A DNA stretch of 64,000 bases. Origin: Rivularia sp. T60_A2020_040 (GTDB taxonomy: Bacteria > Cyanobacteriota > Cyanobacteriia > Cyanobacteriales > Nostocaceae). The DNA lies in the NCBI GenBank assembly GCA_015272215.1, contig JACYMD010000122.1:1-64000 (forward strand), in the 5' to 3' direction. The translations under genes and the position numbers were made by a program. The number at the start of each line of letters is the position of its first letter. Position 1 is the first letter of the stretch. Below are positions 52,373-61,264 of the stretch, piece after piece. Below the pieces are notes generated by a model. It saw only the letters and a program-made list of their open reading frames with translations. It made no database searches and had not been told where the DNA came from.

Positions 52373-53625
52373 TTGTTAAGAATTTCCTTACGTCGAATTA
52401 ATACATCCGCTCGTGCAAATTCCGGTTCGTCATCACCAATTTTTTCAGCTAATTCTTGACGTAATTCTTTGGCACTTTCTAAATTTCCTTCGTCAATAAA
52501 TCTGAAAAGTTGCTGTAAACAATCCTTGATTTTTTGAGGTCTTTCAGGAACTTCCATTAAGTCTTCTAAAATACTATTACTGTCTCTTCCATAGGAACCT
52601 TCCGCACTCATAATAATTAGTCCTTGTTCGTCATTTCTTTCCAGAATGAAAACACCTTCGGGACGAACATGACTGACTACTTGCGGTGAGTGAGTACTGA
52701 TAATAAACTGACAATTAGGAAACGTTTTTTTCAACGCTGGAATAATATCTCTTTGCCATCTAGGATGTAAATGTAATTCAATTTCATCGATTAAAACGAT
52801 ACCTTCACCTAACAATGGATCATCAAGACTAGGGTTGGCGATCGCCAATCTTCTGGCTAAGTCTCCCACCATTGCCAATAAGCATTTTTCTCCATCAGAT
52901 AACTGATTAATATTCAGTTCTCTACCTTGTTTTTTGACGGTCATTCTTAAGGGAGAACGACGTATTCTCAAGTTAGATAATCCGGTAATTAAAGAATAAA
53001 TTGCTTGTCTGACTGCTTCTAATTGATGGTTAACAAAATTAGAGTCATCAAGTTTTTGTTCGTTTTCTAAATCTTCCAATTTCCTAAACCATTGGAAGAA
53101 GCTATTAAAATTAATTTGTACGCCGTCTAAAGCTTGGTCATAAGCCGTTACACGCTCAAGAGAATGTTTTTTTCTAACTCGTAAAGGAATATCAATTACA
53201 GCACGGTTTACACCATAATGAACGATTACAGGTAAGTTAAATTCCGGATTATTCTTTAACTGCTCGTGAGTTGTTTCAACTAATTCGCGTAATTCACCTA
53301 AATCATTACCAGTCGTTTTACTACGCTTCTTTTGCATCTTGGCTAGACACCAAGTTTTCTCACCTTCAAAAGTTGAAACTGTAATCTTATTACAAGTCTC
53401 TTCACTGCCGTTAGAAATATCCTCTTCTTGAAATAATCTTCCCGAAGTTGTAGGAAACTGAACTGGTTTTGTATAACGAGATAAAAGAATAGCCAGACAT
53501 TCCAAAATACTCGATTTACCAACCCCATTAATACCAATAAATACATTCGGTTCGTTTTCTTGGAATTCCAGCGTCATATTGCCGATTCCACGAAATGACT
53601 GCATCTCAATACGCTTGATTTTCAT
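52369..53625 (-). CDS. ptuA: Septu-like AAA family ATPase (PtuA)
   Basis: A 418-residue ABC/SMC-type ATPase (AAA_15/21-like). It carries Walker A GINGVGKSS (about residues 31-39), the signature INQLSDGEKCLLAMVGDLARRLA (about 250-272), Walker B GIVLIDEIELHLHPRW (about 285-300) and the switch FIISTHSPQVVSHV (about 317-330). This is the shape of PtuA. It overlaps ptuB by four bases. The combination is best read as a Septu-type defence operon, although other OLD/AAA nuclease pairs resemble it. The start is ATG at 53625. Confidence 0.82.
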   Translation of the reverse strand: MKIKRIEMQSFRGIGNMTLEFQENEPNVFIGINGVGKSSILECLAILLSRYTKPVQFPTTSGRLFQEEDISNGSEETCNKITVSTFEGEKTWCLAKMQKKRSKTTGNDLGELRELVETTHEQLKNNPEFNLPVIVHYGVNRAVIDIPLRVRKKHSLERVTAYDQALDGVQINFNSFFQWFRKLEDLENEQKLDDSNFVNHQLEAVRQAIYSLITGLSNLRIRRSPLRMTVKKQGRELNINQLSDGEKCLLAMVGDLARRLAIANPSLDDPLLGEGIVLIDEIELHLHPRWQRDIIPALKKTFPNCQFIISTHSPQVVSHVRPEGVFILERNDEQGLIIMSAEGSYGRDSNSILEDLMEVPERPQKIKDCLQQLFRFIDEGNLESAKELRQELAEKIGDDEPEFARADVLIRRKEILNK

Positions 53626-53987
53626 GCTTTAAGCTAAGTTTAAATACTTGGATTTATGTACTAAAAATAATAAGTAGTTATTAATAACGATAGCTTGATT
53701 TTATTTTTATCGGCATGAAAACCGTGTTCTATAAAACTAATCAAAAATTAAATAAATCAGCAGAAATAAATCTAATTAAGAGAAAGTAATTTAATTAATA
53801 ATAAAAGGTTAAATCTTGTAATTTAGAAGACAAAATATTACAAAATAAATGAATGGTGTATTTAAGTAACAAATAACCGATAAAAAACTTGATCAAATAA
53901 CATCAAATGATAAATTAAAACTGCTATTCACAATCCATATCCGAATTTATACCCAAATTCACTTAGATAAGCTATGTTTTAGGATTT
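53626..53987. promoter_or_regulatory. AT-rich divergent spacer upstream of ptuA
   Basis: A 362-bp gap between ptuA (minus) and the repeat-rich gene at 53988 (plus), very AT-rich. Promoters for both directions are expected here. No named binding site was recognised. Confidence 0.4.
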
Positions 53988-54968
53988 ATGTCACAAGAAA
54001 ACCAAGATATCCAACCTTCTTCACCTCCAAAAAATCCCCCATTTTGGAAAGCGTCATTAATTAAATTTTTACGAGCCACAATTGGTGTATTAGAAACTAC
54101 AGCAGTCAAACTAGAAACCGAAATCCCACCCAGTAGTGAAGACAAACCAGGATTTTTGCAGAAACTTCAACAAGGATGGAGCGGGATTTTAGCAAAAATT
54201 CGGCTGATTTTACCAGCACAATTTTCTGCAAAGTTGTCAGATACAGCTTTGACAGGAATTATCGGTGGAATCACAGCAATGGTATTTTTGATAACTTCAA
54301 ACCTTTCCCCTAGCAAACCTCCAGAAATCGCGATCGTTCCTCCAGATACAGAAAATATTCCAGTAGTATCTACTACTAATCCCCAATCGCAAGAAACAAC
54401 TTCCTTACCATCCGAACAAGAAAATCCACCAATTGTAGAAAAAACAACTTCCTTACCAACTCAACAAGAAAATCTACCAACTGTAGAAGAAACAACTTCC
54501 TTACCAACTCAACAAGAAAATCTACCAATTGTAGAAGAAACAACTTCCTTACCAACCGAGCAAGAAATTACATCAACTGTAGAAGAAACCGCTTCCTTGC
54601 CAACTCAACAAGAAGAATTAGAAACAATCCCTACACCACTAACACCCGAAGAAACCTTAATTGCAGCCATTCAAAATCAAATTGCCCAAATTAGCGTTAC
54701 CCCAAAGGGGTTTAGCTCTGCTAATCGCACTTTTTCAGGAATCATCCAATCAATTCAAGCCAACTTTTTAAACAGTAATATTACGATTAAACTTAGTAAC
54801 GATTGGTACTCTTTAGATAAAAAACAACAAGACAAACTTACTGCTGAAATCTGGCAACGTTCGCAAGAATTAGATTTTACTCACCTAGAAATTACTGATT
54901 TGCAAAGTAAACTATTAGCGCGTAATCCAGTAGTTGGAACAGAAATGATAATTTTGAAAAGAAAATAG
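53988..54968 (+). CDS. membrane protein with tandem TTSLPTQQENLP repeats
   Basis: A 326-residue protein. A single hydrophobic segment lies at about residues 86-104 (GIIGGITAMVFLITS). Then about 120-215 is a Thr/Pro/Glu-rich low-complexity linker made of five approximate 16-residue units (ETTSLPTQQENLPTVE and variants). The C-terminal 100 residues (EETLIAAIQNQIAQI, KLSNDWYSL...) look globular. It is probably a type II membrane protein with an extracytoplasmic spacer, of unknown function. Repeat number may vary between strains. Confidence 0.75.
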   Translation: MSQENQDIQPSSPPKNPPFWKASLIKFLRATIGVLETTAVKLETEIPPSSEDKPGFLQKLQQGWSGILAKIRLILPAQFSAKLSDTALTGIIGGITAMVFLITSNLSPSKPPEIAIVPPDTENIPVVSTTNPQSQETTSLPSEQENPPIVEKTTSLPTQQENLPTVEETTSLPTQQENLPIVEETTSLPTEQEITSTVEETASLPTQQEELETIPTPLTPEETLIAAIQNQIAQISVTPKGFSSANRTFSGIIQSIQANFLNSNITIKLSNDWYSLDKKQQDKLTAEIWQRSQELDFTHLEITDLQSKLLARNPVVGTEMIILKRK

Positions 54969-55110
54969 GGAATAGAGGATAACTAGTCAAGCCTTCATTA
55001 TTTATATAATTACCACTGAGCCATAAAACTATTCCCTATTCCCGATCTAAATTCCCCCATCTGCCTCTAACCCTTGTTAAACTAAAGATTTACCCTTTGA
55101 ACTAGTAATT

Positions 55111-55347
55111 ATGCTAAAGCGTTCTAAATTCGAGACAACTCAATCTCAAATTATGCACCGTGCTGAGGATTTAATTAACGCGGCTTCTAACCGTTACCGA
55201 ATTACAGTTCAAGTGGCGAATCGGGCTAAACGTCGGCGTTACGAAGATTTTGATAATACCGAAGATGTATTAATGAAGCCTGTATTACGCTCAATTATTG
55301 AAATGTCTGACGAATTAACTCAACCAGAAATCATCGGCGAACTATAA
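55111..55347 (+). CDS. rpoZ: DNA-directed RNA polymerase omega subunit
   Basis: A 78-residue omega subunit that helps assemble RNA polymerase and, in cyanobacteria, influences SigA association. The sequence [32 protein letters not shown] is characteristic (residues 15-46), as is the C-terminal acidic [19 protein letters not shown]. Length is typical. The start is ATG at 55111. DUF1818 follows on the same strand after a repeat and an STRR, a common cyanobacterial pair. Confidence 0.94.
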   Translation: MLKRSKFETTQSQIMHRAEDLINAASNRYRITVQVANRAKRRRYEDFDNTEDVLMKPVLRSIIEMSDELTQPEIIGEL

Positions 55348-55383
55348 CATCAAAGTATCAATAGGAGTTAGGAATTAGGAGTT

Positions 55384-55525
55384 GTAAAGACGTAGCAATG
55401 CTACGTCTGTACCGGATTTAGGAGTTAAGAGTTAAGAGTTAATAATAATTTTCCCCTTGTCCCCTTGTCTCCTTGTCTCCTTGTCTCCTTGTCACCCCAT
55501 CCCCCCATCCCCCAATCTCCCCATG
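55384..55525. repeat. palindromic repeat plus STRR upstream of DUF1818
   Basis: The palindromic repeat taaagacgtagcaatgctac followed by gtctgtaccgg is at 55384-55415, then TTAAGAG units and a CTTGTCC/CTTGTCT heptamer array at 55453-55495. The array translates in frame with the DUF1818 gene and produces a spurious N-terminal extension. Confidence 0.75.
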
Positions 55526-55527
55526 CC

Positions 55528-55890
55528 ATGCGCGTAATTAAAAAAGGAAACGGTTGGCGTATCGGTACCAATCCAGCAGCGTCGGAATTTAAAGGCTTGC
55601 TGGGTACGGATGATTGGGCTGTGGAGTTGACAGAAGCGGAATTAAAAGATTTTTGTCATCTGCTGATGCAGCTCGCAGACACTATGCAACAAATGGCATC
55701 GGAATTGATGGATCAAGAAAAAATCACCTGTGAAGCTGAAAGTAATTTAATCTGGATGGAGGCAAAAGGACTACCCCATGACTACAGTTTACGCTTCATC
55801 CTTCATTCAGGTCGCTGTGTGGAAGGCAAATGGGATACTGCTGCCGTTAAAGAGTTAATCCAAGCAGCATCTACTATTGAGGTTTTTTAA
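55528..55890 (+). CDS. DUF1818 family protein
   Basis: A 120-residue conserved cyanobacterial protein (MRVIKKGNGWRIGTNP at the start; DWAVELTEAELKDFCHLL at about 35-52; LHSGRCVEGKWD near the C-terminus). The family is largely restricted to cyanobacteria and has no known function. The ATG at 55528 is chosen because the 21 residues before it derive from the STRR. It lies downstream of rpoZ on the same strand. Confidence 0.88.
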   Translation: MRVIKKGNGWRIGTNPAASEFKGLLGTDDWAVELTEAELKDFCHLLMQLADTMQQMASELMDQEKITCEAESNLIWMEAKGLPHDYSLRFILHSGRCVEGKWDTAAVKELIQAASTIEVF

Positions 55891-56048
55891 TTGATTTGTT
55901 TCAATTATTTGTTTAAATTATTTTTGGAAATTAATAGTTGTTTGGTGGCAATTTTGTGCTAATATACTAAAGTTAAAACCCCATGGATTAAAAATTTTTG
56001 CAATAAAAAATTCAAAATCCATTTTTAAAATAGATAAAGTCCGATTTA

Positions 56049-56122
56049 CGGGGCGTAGCGCAGCTTGGTAGCGTGCCACTTTGGGGTAGTGGAGGTCGTG
56101 GGTTCAAATCCCGCCGCTCCGA
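56049..56122 (+). tRNA. tRNA-Pro (GGG)
   Basis: A 74-base cloverleaf with acceptor arms CGGGGCG/CGCTCCG, a CGCAGCTTGGTAGCG D-arm, anticodon stem CCACT/AGTGG with the loop TTGGGGT (anticodon GGG), and T-arm GTGGGTTCAAATCCCGC. Discriminator base A is at 56122, and CCA is not encoded. Its 3' end points towards the methyltransferase region. Confidence 0.95.
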
Positions 56123-56600
56123 TTGATTGAATGTTATAAAAAACCCGCGTTCAGCGAAGCTGCGGCTCAGGCGCGTTTTGCTAATGTAGTCGCGACTTCT
56201 AGTCGCCAGTATAAATAACATTTTACTTTCCATTTTCAGATTACATCTACGTATTATTCCTATTTAAATTCGGATTGCTATATTTACCTTAAGAATTACC
56301 CGATCAAGCTGTTGTAATTAAACTTTCTGCTGCTGGAATACATAAGTTGATACTAATTATTAATAAGTGAGTCCTAAAAAATAAACAATAAAAGATTATC
56401 AAATATATAACAAAAATCATCAATTAGCTTCAAGTATCATATTTATTTACTCCTCAAGAATTAAAAAATCAAAATCACAAATCATCTGCCGATAGATTTA
56501 CAATATTATGTCAGCATTTAGAATTATTTATTAGTAGAAGAACTAAATTTTATAGTAATCTAATAAAGCTATTATTTCTCGGCTAATAATTAGTATTTTT
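56123..56600. other. gene-free spacer after tRNA-Pro
   Basis: It begins with GC-rich palindromic pieces (56141-56210: acccgcgttcagcgaagctg and agtcgcgacttctagtcgcc), common cyanobacterial repeat types, then becomes AT-rich. No open frame is supported, and no copy of the tRNA 3' end was found here. Confidence 0.45.
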
Positions 56601-58271
56601 ATGAAAACGCCACAGATAAAACTTCTGACAGAACCGTTTTTACAATTCCCGACTGAAAATTCCATCAAAGTTGTTTGGTTTACGGAGTTTATGGGTGAAG
56701 CACATTCTGTAGCATATGGTAGTCAGTTGCTTGAAAGTGTCTTTACTAAGAATATTAGATTGATTCATTTAAGAGAAGACCAACAATCGCGAGTAGGAAA
56801 TCAAAGCGCAGACGGACAAGTATATCATAAACCTGTTTTGCGCGAAGTATGGCGACATGAAGCTAATTTAACTGAGCTAATTCCAGGTAAACGCATATCT
56901 TATCGAGTCACAAGTATTGCAAACAATAATCAATTAATCAGTAGTAAAACTTATACCCTAGAACCAGCACCATTACCCGGTAAGCCATTAAAAATTTTAT
57001 TGACTTCCGACCATCAAATCAAACCAATGGTAGCAGCAAACTTACAAAAAGTTAAAGAAACCTTTAAGCAAATTGATGCAGTTTTTTTTGCTGGTGATTT
57101 AGTTAATATACCAGACCGAGCAAGTGAATGGTTTGATGATAATCGTGGAAATGCTTTTTTCCCTTGTTTGCAAGGACGTGCTAACTATTTAATGGAATAC
57201 GATGGTGTAAAAACGACTTATACTGGAGGACAAATTATTCAAAATGCGCCAATATTTCCTTGTATTGGAAATCATGAAGTTATGGGACGTTTTAACACGG
57301 GAAAAAGCTTGGATGGAGAATTTAACGATACGATTCCTCGTAATATTGCACGAGAACTTTATGGAAAAGAATCATTAAAAGATAACTCTTTTAATACCGA
57401 TACTTATGAACAAATTTTTAGTTTACCGCAAACAGAAACCGGAGAAAAAGGTTATTATGCAATCAGTTTTGGTGATGTGCGTCTGGTAGTTTTATATGTA
57501 ACTAATATGTGGCGTTATCCTACCACGGAAAATAACCGTAGAGGTAAATATGCCGAACCAAAAAACGAATTAAAAAATCCTGAAAATTGGGGATATGGAC
57601 AGCATATTTACGAACCAATTTATCAAGGTAGCGCTCAATATAATTGGTTGGTTAATGAATTAAATAGCAGGGAATTTGAGCAAGCGAAATACAAAGTTGT
57701 GATGTTTCATCATCCACCCCACACTTTAGGAGATAACATCATACCAGCTTATACCGACCCAGTGCAGATCATCGAACGGGATAATAATGGTAATATTACT
57801 TCGGTACGTTATGAATATCCTAAAGAGCAGGATTATATTATCCGTGATTTGATACCCCTGTTAGAAGCAGCAGGAGTACAATTAGTATTTTACGGACATT
57901 CTCATTTATGGAATCGCTTTGTTAGTCAGAGTGGAATGCACTTTTTAGAAACATCAAATGTCGGTAATTCCTATGGTGCAGCATATGGGAACAGAAAGCG
58001 CAACAACGTACCCAATATTAATAACGATAATTATACAGAAATTGGCGACCCCTACGGCTTAGAGCCAATTATACCCACAATTGCACCGTTGTTCGACGAA
58101 AATGGTCAGCCATTACCTTATATTTCTAGTAATGAAATTACCGTTTTTAGTATTTTTAATACTGAACAAGGAATTATCAGTAGTTATCGTTTTGATACTC
58201 GTAAACCTGATTCGGAAGTGATTAAATTTGATGAGTTTAAATTGAAGGATAATGGGTTATATAATCACTGA
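56601..58271 (+). CDS. metallophosphoesterase, purple-acid-phosphatase-like
   Basis: A 556-residue calcineurin-like phosphoesterase. Residues about 1-120 form an N-terminal fibronectin-type/purple acid phosphatase domain (TENSIKVVWFTEFMGEAHSV). Metal-binding blocks are TSDHQIKP (about 135, replacing DxH), FFAGDLVN (about 162), GNHEVMG (about 223), FHHPPHT (about 370) and YGHSHLWNR (about 432-440). No signal peptide is obvious. The substrate is unknown. It is the first gene right of tRNA-Pro, with no close neighbours. Confidence 0.88.
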   Translation: MKTPQIKLLTEPFLQFPTENSIKVVWFTEFMGEAHSVAYGSQLLESVFTKNIRLIHLREDQQSRVGNQSADGQVYHKPVLREVWRHEANLTELIPGKRISYRVTSIANNNQLISSKTYTLEPAPLPGKPLKILLTSDHQIKPMVAANLQKVKETFKQIDAVFFAGDLVNIPDRASEWFDDNRGNAFFPCLQGRANYLMEYDGVKTTYTGGQIIQNAPIFPCIGNHEVMGRFNTGKSLDGEFNDTIPRNIARELYGKESLKDNSFNTDTYEQIFSLPQTETGEKGYYAISFGDVRLVVLYVTNMWRYPTTENNRRGKYAEPKNELKNPENWGYGQHIYEPIYQGSAQYNWLVNELNSREFEQAKYKVVMFHHPPHTLGDNIIPAYTDPVQIIERDNNGNITSVRYEYPKEQDYIIRDLIPLLEAAGVQLVFYGHSHLWNRFVSQSGMHFLETSNVGNSYGAAYGNRKRNNVPNINNDNYTEIGDPYGLEPIIPTIAPLFDENGQPLPYISSNEITVFSIFNTEQGIISSYRFDTRKPDSEVIKFDEFKLKDNGLYNH

Positions 58272-58350
58272 CATATCCAACTAAAATACCTTTGCAGTTA
58301 AAGCAGTTAAAATTTATATCAGGTACGTCATCCTATGGCAATAACGCACC

Positions 58351-60534
58351 CTATTGACTAATCAATGTATTTAATATATTATTCCACTCTATTTTATGAA
58401 TAGCTTGTAATTCTTGATCTTGTTCTACAAAATTAGAATAATCTTCAACAAATTTTTCCACTGATGTAATTAATCTTAAATAATATTTAAGTGTCGGGAT
58501 AATTCCATTAATAATAACTTGACAACCATGATTGTTTGCAATGGATTCAATTTCGGATTGAATTTTTGCTTGATCTTCTTCTAGAATATCAGCCGAAGAA
58601 AGTATATAGTATCTTCTAGGACTATATTTTAATATCTTATCTTTAGCATTCAAAATCATTTGCAGATTAATTGGTTTACCTTGCTTTATTTCTATAGCTT
58701 CAATAAGTTTTTTGTTTTTATCAAAAATTTCTATATCTCCTGCTGTTTTAGAAGTTCTATCTGATGCAGTATGGCTACCTAAATCTTTTAAAATACAACC
58801 TTTATATCTTTCAAGTTCTTGAATTAACCTTTGATAAATTGCGTATAAAGCTATCACAGGTAATTTAGAGCCTCCAAAGGTTTTATAGTTATGATTAAAG
58901 TGGGCTTCTAAACAATGCACAACTGTTATAATGTTTAACTTTTCAGAATCAGCTAATTTAGTGATAGTAATTTGGTTAGCTTCTGTAGCTTGTTTGATTT
59001 GAACAATTAGTAATTTAGTAATTAGCTCTGTGTTTTCAGGATGATTCTCGACAAAATCAATAATACTTAAAAAAGCTTTTTTAACATCTTTATTATTAAT
59101 TTTACCGTTGTAATTTAGAGCGTAAGGATATGGCTGTTCTAAATAACGTGTTAACCATCCACTTTCTGCTATTGTAGGTAATCCTAATTCTTTGAGCGTA
59201 GGCGTAATATATTGAGTATCTATTGTTCTACCAGAAAATCCTTTAGGCATACTTGTTTGATGACATCTAATATCTTGGCTTGGTTCAATCATTTTATGTA
59301 TTAATAGTGTTATTAATACTGTGTAAACACCTTTTTGTCTAGAACAATTTTGAGGGATAATCTTAATATCTTTGAATAATTCTTCTGATACTTGAGAGTT
59401 AGTTTGCTCTAAATCTGATGATGCATGATATATTTCCAACAATTTTTGTTTATGATTCATAGTATTCAATTCTAAAATTTGAAGTTGTAATGGTTTTAAT
59501 TGATAAAAATTAATATCGCGATTACATATCTTTTCTTTTGATATAATTAATTCTTGTTCTTCAATTTGAACTGCTAATTGATAAACCATGGGAACACACA
59601 CAGAATTTCCAATTTGCTTATAACATTCTGTCGGTGAATCATGTATTTTAAATGAATCGGGAAACCCCATAATTCGATAGCATTCTTGGATTGTTAATTT
59701 ACGAACTTTATCTTCTTTAGGTAAATAAATAAAAAATCTTCCTGATGTTTCCTGAGATGGAATAGTAGGATGAACTCCCTCAACTGAATAAATACGATTG
59801 GGTTGATGGTGTACTCTAGAAAGATGTTGTGTATTTGCTCTAACTCCTTTTCTCCAAGTTGTTTTATTATTTCTATATCCCACAAAAATTAATCCAGAAG
59901 GTTGTTTTTTCGGATTTGTGATTAAAGTATATTCTTGTTCATTTAAATATTCAAAATTTCCTTTTGGATAAAGATAATCTTCTAATTTTGTTATGGAGTT
60001 ATCTTTCGGAATTTCATTAAAATTAAATTTTTTAGTTTTTGTTGCGAAAATTATAATTCTCTCTCTATTTTGTGGAAGCGAAAATTCTTTAGAATTAAGC
60101 ACTTTATAATCAACTAAATAGCCTAAGTTTTCCAAAGAATAAATAATTATATCTAAAGTTCTACCCTTGTCGTGATGAAGTAAATGGTTAACATTTTCTA
60201 AAAGTACAACACTAGGCTGTTTAGCTTGTATAATTTCGCAAATATGAAAAAATAGCGTACCTCTTGTATCCTCAAAACCCTGTCTTTTTCCACAAATACT
60301 AAATGGTTGACAGGGAAAACCTGCTGTTAAAACATCAAAATCTGGGATTTCTTTAATATTTAATTTTGTGATGTCACCTTTAGGCTTTTCTCCAAAATTA
60401 TTAAAGTAAACTTCTTGACAAGCAGAATCTATTTCACAAGAATATACACATTGATATCCAGCTTGTTCAAAAGCTAGTCTAAAACCTCCAATTCCAGCAA
60501 AAAGGTCGATAAATGTATGTTTTTGTTTATTCAC
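58351..60534 (-). CDS. C5-cytosine DNA methyltransferase fused to a PD-(D/E)XK-like nuclease domain
   Basis: A protein of about 727 residues. The first 330 form a cytosine-5 methyltransferase: SAM motif TFIDLFAGIGG (about 7-17), catalytic GFPCQPFS (Cys75), ENV (113-115), QNRERI and IGNSVCVPM (about 307-315). The specificity region is short (GVRANTQHLSRVHHQPNRIY). The following roughly 390 residues are unlike methyltransferases and contain AGDIEIF...EAIEIKQG, with Asp600 and Glu615-Ile-Lys617 in the nuclease pattern, and AESGWLTRYLEQPYPY, reminiscent of SacI-type enzymes. It is probably a single-chain type II restriction-modification protein. The GTG at 60534 is preferred to the upstream TTG at 60582. 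Confidence 0.82.
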   Translation of the reverse strand: MNKQKHTFIDLFAGIGGFRLAFEQAGYQCVYSCEIDSACQEVYFNNFGEKPKGDITKLNIKEIPDFDVLTAGFPCQPFSICGKRQGFEDTRGTLFFHICEIIQAKQPSVVLLENVNHLLHHDKGRTLDIIIYSLENLGYLVDYKVLNSKEFSLPQNRERIIIFATKTKKFNFNEIPKDNSITKLEDYLYPKGNFEYLNEQEYTLITNPKKQPSGLIFVGYRNNKTTWRKGVRANTQHLSRVHHQPNRIYSVEGVHPTIPSQETSGRFFIYLPKEDKVRKLTIQECYRIMGFPDSFKIHDSPTECYKQIGNSVCVPMVYQLAVQIEEQELIISKEKICNRDINFYQLKPLQLQILELNTMNHKQKLLEIYHASSDLEQTNSQVSEELFKDIKIIPQNCSRQKGVYTVLITLLIHKMIEPSQDIRCHQTSMPKGFSGRTIDTQYITPTLKELGLPTIAESGWLTRYLEQPYPYALNYNGKINNKDVKKAFLSIIDFVENHPENTELITKLLIVQIKQATEANQITITKLADSEKLNIITVVHCLEAHFNHNYKTFGGSKLPVIALYAIYQRLIQELERYKGCILKDLGSHTASDRTSKTAGDIEIFDKNKKLIEAIEIKQGKPINLQMILNAKDKILKYSPRRYYILSSADILEEDQAKIQSEIESIANNHGCQVIINGIIPTLKYYLRLITSVEKFVEDYSNFVEQDQELQAIHKIEWNNILNTLISQ

Positions 60535-60690
60535 ATCAAAATAATTATTCAACAGTCTTTTAATATAACAAAAATATGTCAATCTAATTGATTAATCTGA
60601 CATCTATACAAATAGTACTTTATCTTAAATTAATCTCTAACCGACTAGTTTAATCTGTCTTTTTTTTTTATTTTGATCAAAAGAAAGTAA

Positions 60691-61236
60691 TTATAAATCT
60701 GATTTATTCAACCATTCATCTTTGAGAATTTCAAATTCCAAGGTATCCCAATAGCGATTTTTAAAAAATTCATTTTTAGCTAACTTCTGCTTAAATTTCA
60801 TTCCTACTTTCTCTAATACTTTTCTTGATGCGGTATTTTCAGCAATACAATGCGACCAAATACGGTATAATTTTAACTTCTCAAACCCAAACTTTAAAAG
60901 AGTGCTTGCAGCTTCTGTAGCGTAACCTTTTCCCCAATAATTTGGTGAAATTTCATAACCAAGTTCAGCTTCACTAGATTTGAAATTCTGTTTGCGAATA
61001 CCGCAGTTTCCGATTAATTTCTGCTCTGATTTTAATATTAATGCTAACTGAAATTTAATTCGCGGTAGCTGTTTTTGTTCATCTAAAAACATTTGAATAA
61101 AATCTTCTACATCTGCGCGATCGCGATTATCTGATTCATCAAATTGTAGATAGCGATAATCAGATTGATAAGCCAAAACTGCCTGCCAATCTTCAATGAG
61201 AAATTCCCTTAAAATTAATCTTTTACTGTTAATCAA
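60691..61236 (-). CDS. GNAT acetyltransferase, RimJ/RimL type
   Basis: A 181-residue acetyltransferase of the ribosomal-protein/N-terminal type. KRLILREFLIEDWQAVL opens the fold; the AcCoA loop is EISPNYWGKGYATEAASTLLKFGFE (about residues 93-117) and the ASRKVLEKVGMKFKQK block (about 135-150) is diagnostic. Acceptor is unknown. The start is a TTG at 61236, which is weak; ATT or a TTG is forced because no in-frame ATG exists. It lies between the methyltransferase fusion and the HNH gene, same strand. Confidence 0.83.
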   Translation of the reverse strand: MINSKRLILREFLIEDWQAVLAYQSDYRYLQFDESDNRDRADVEDFIQMFLDEQKQLPRIKFQLALILKSEQKLIGNCGIRKQNFKSSEAELGYEISPNYWGKGYATEAASTLLKFGFEKLKLYRIWSHCIAENTASRKVLEKVGMKFKQKLAKNEFFKNRYWDTLEFEILKDEWLNKSDL

Positions 61237-61264
61237 TATTTACTAATTATATTATTTTTATTTC

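Noticed and set aside
51725-53625. Retron module (ptuAB of retron type)
   Set aside because: No reverse transcriptase frame or msr/msd-like RNA was found on either side, so a stand-alone Septu-like pair is the simpler reading.
56012-56233. 73-residue minus-strand frame overlapping tRNA-Pro
   Set aside because: It translates the complement of the tRNA gene, which is a well-formed cloverleaf.
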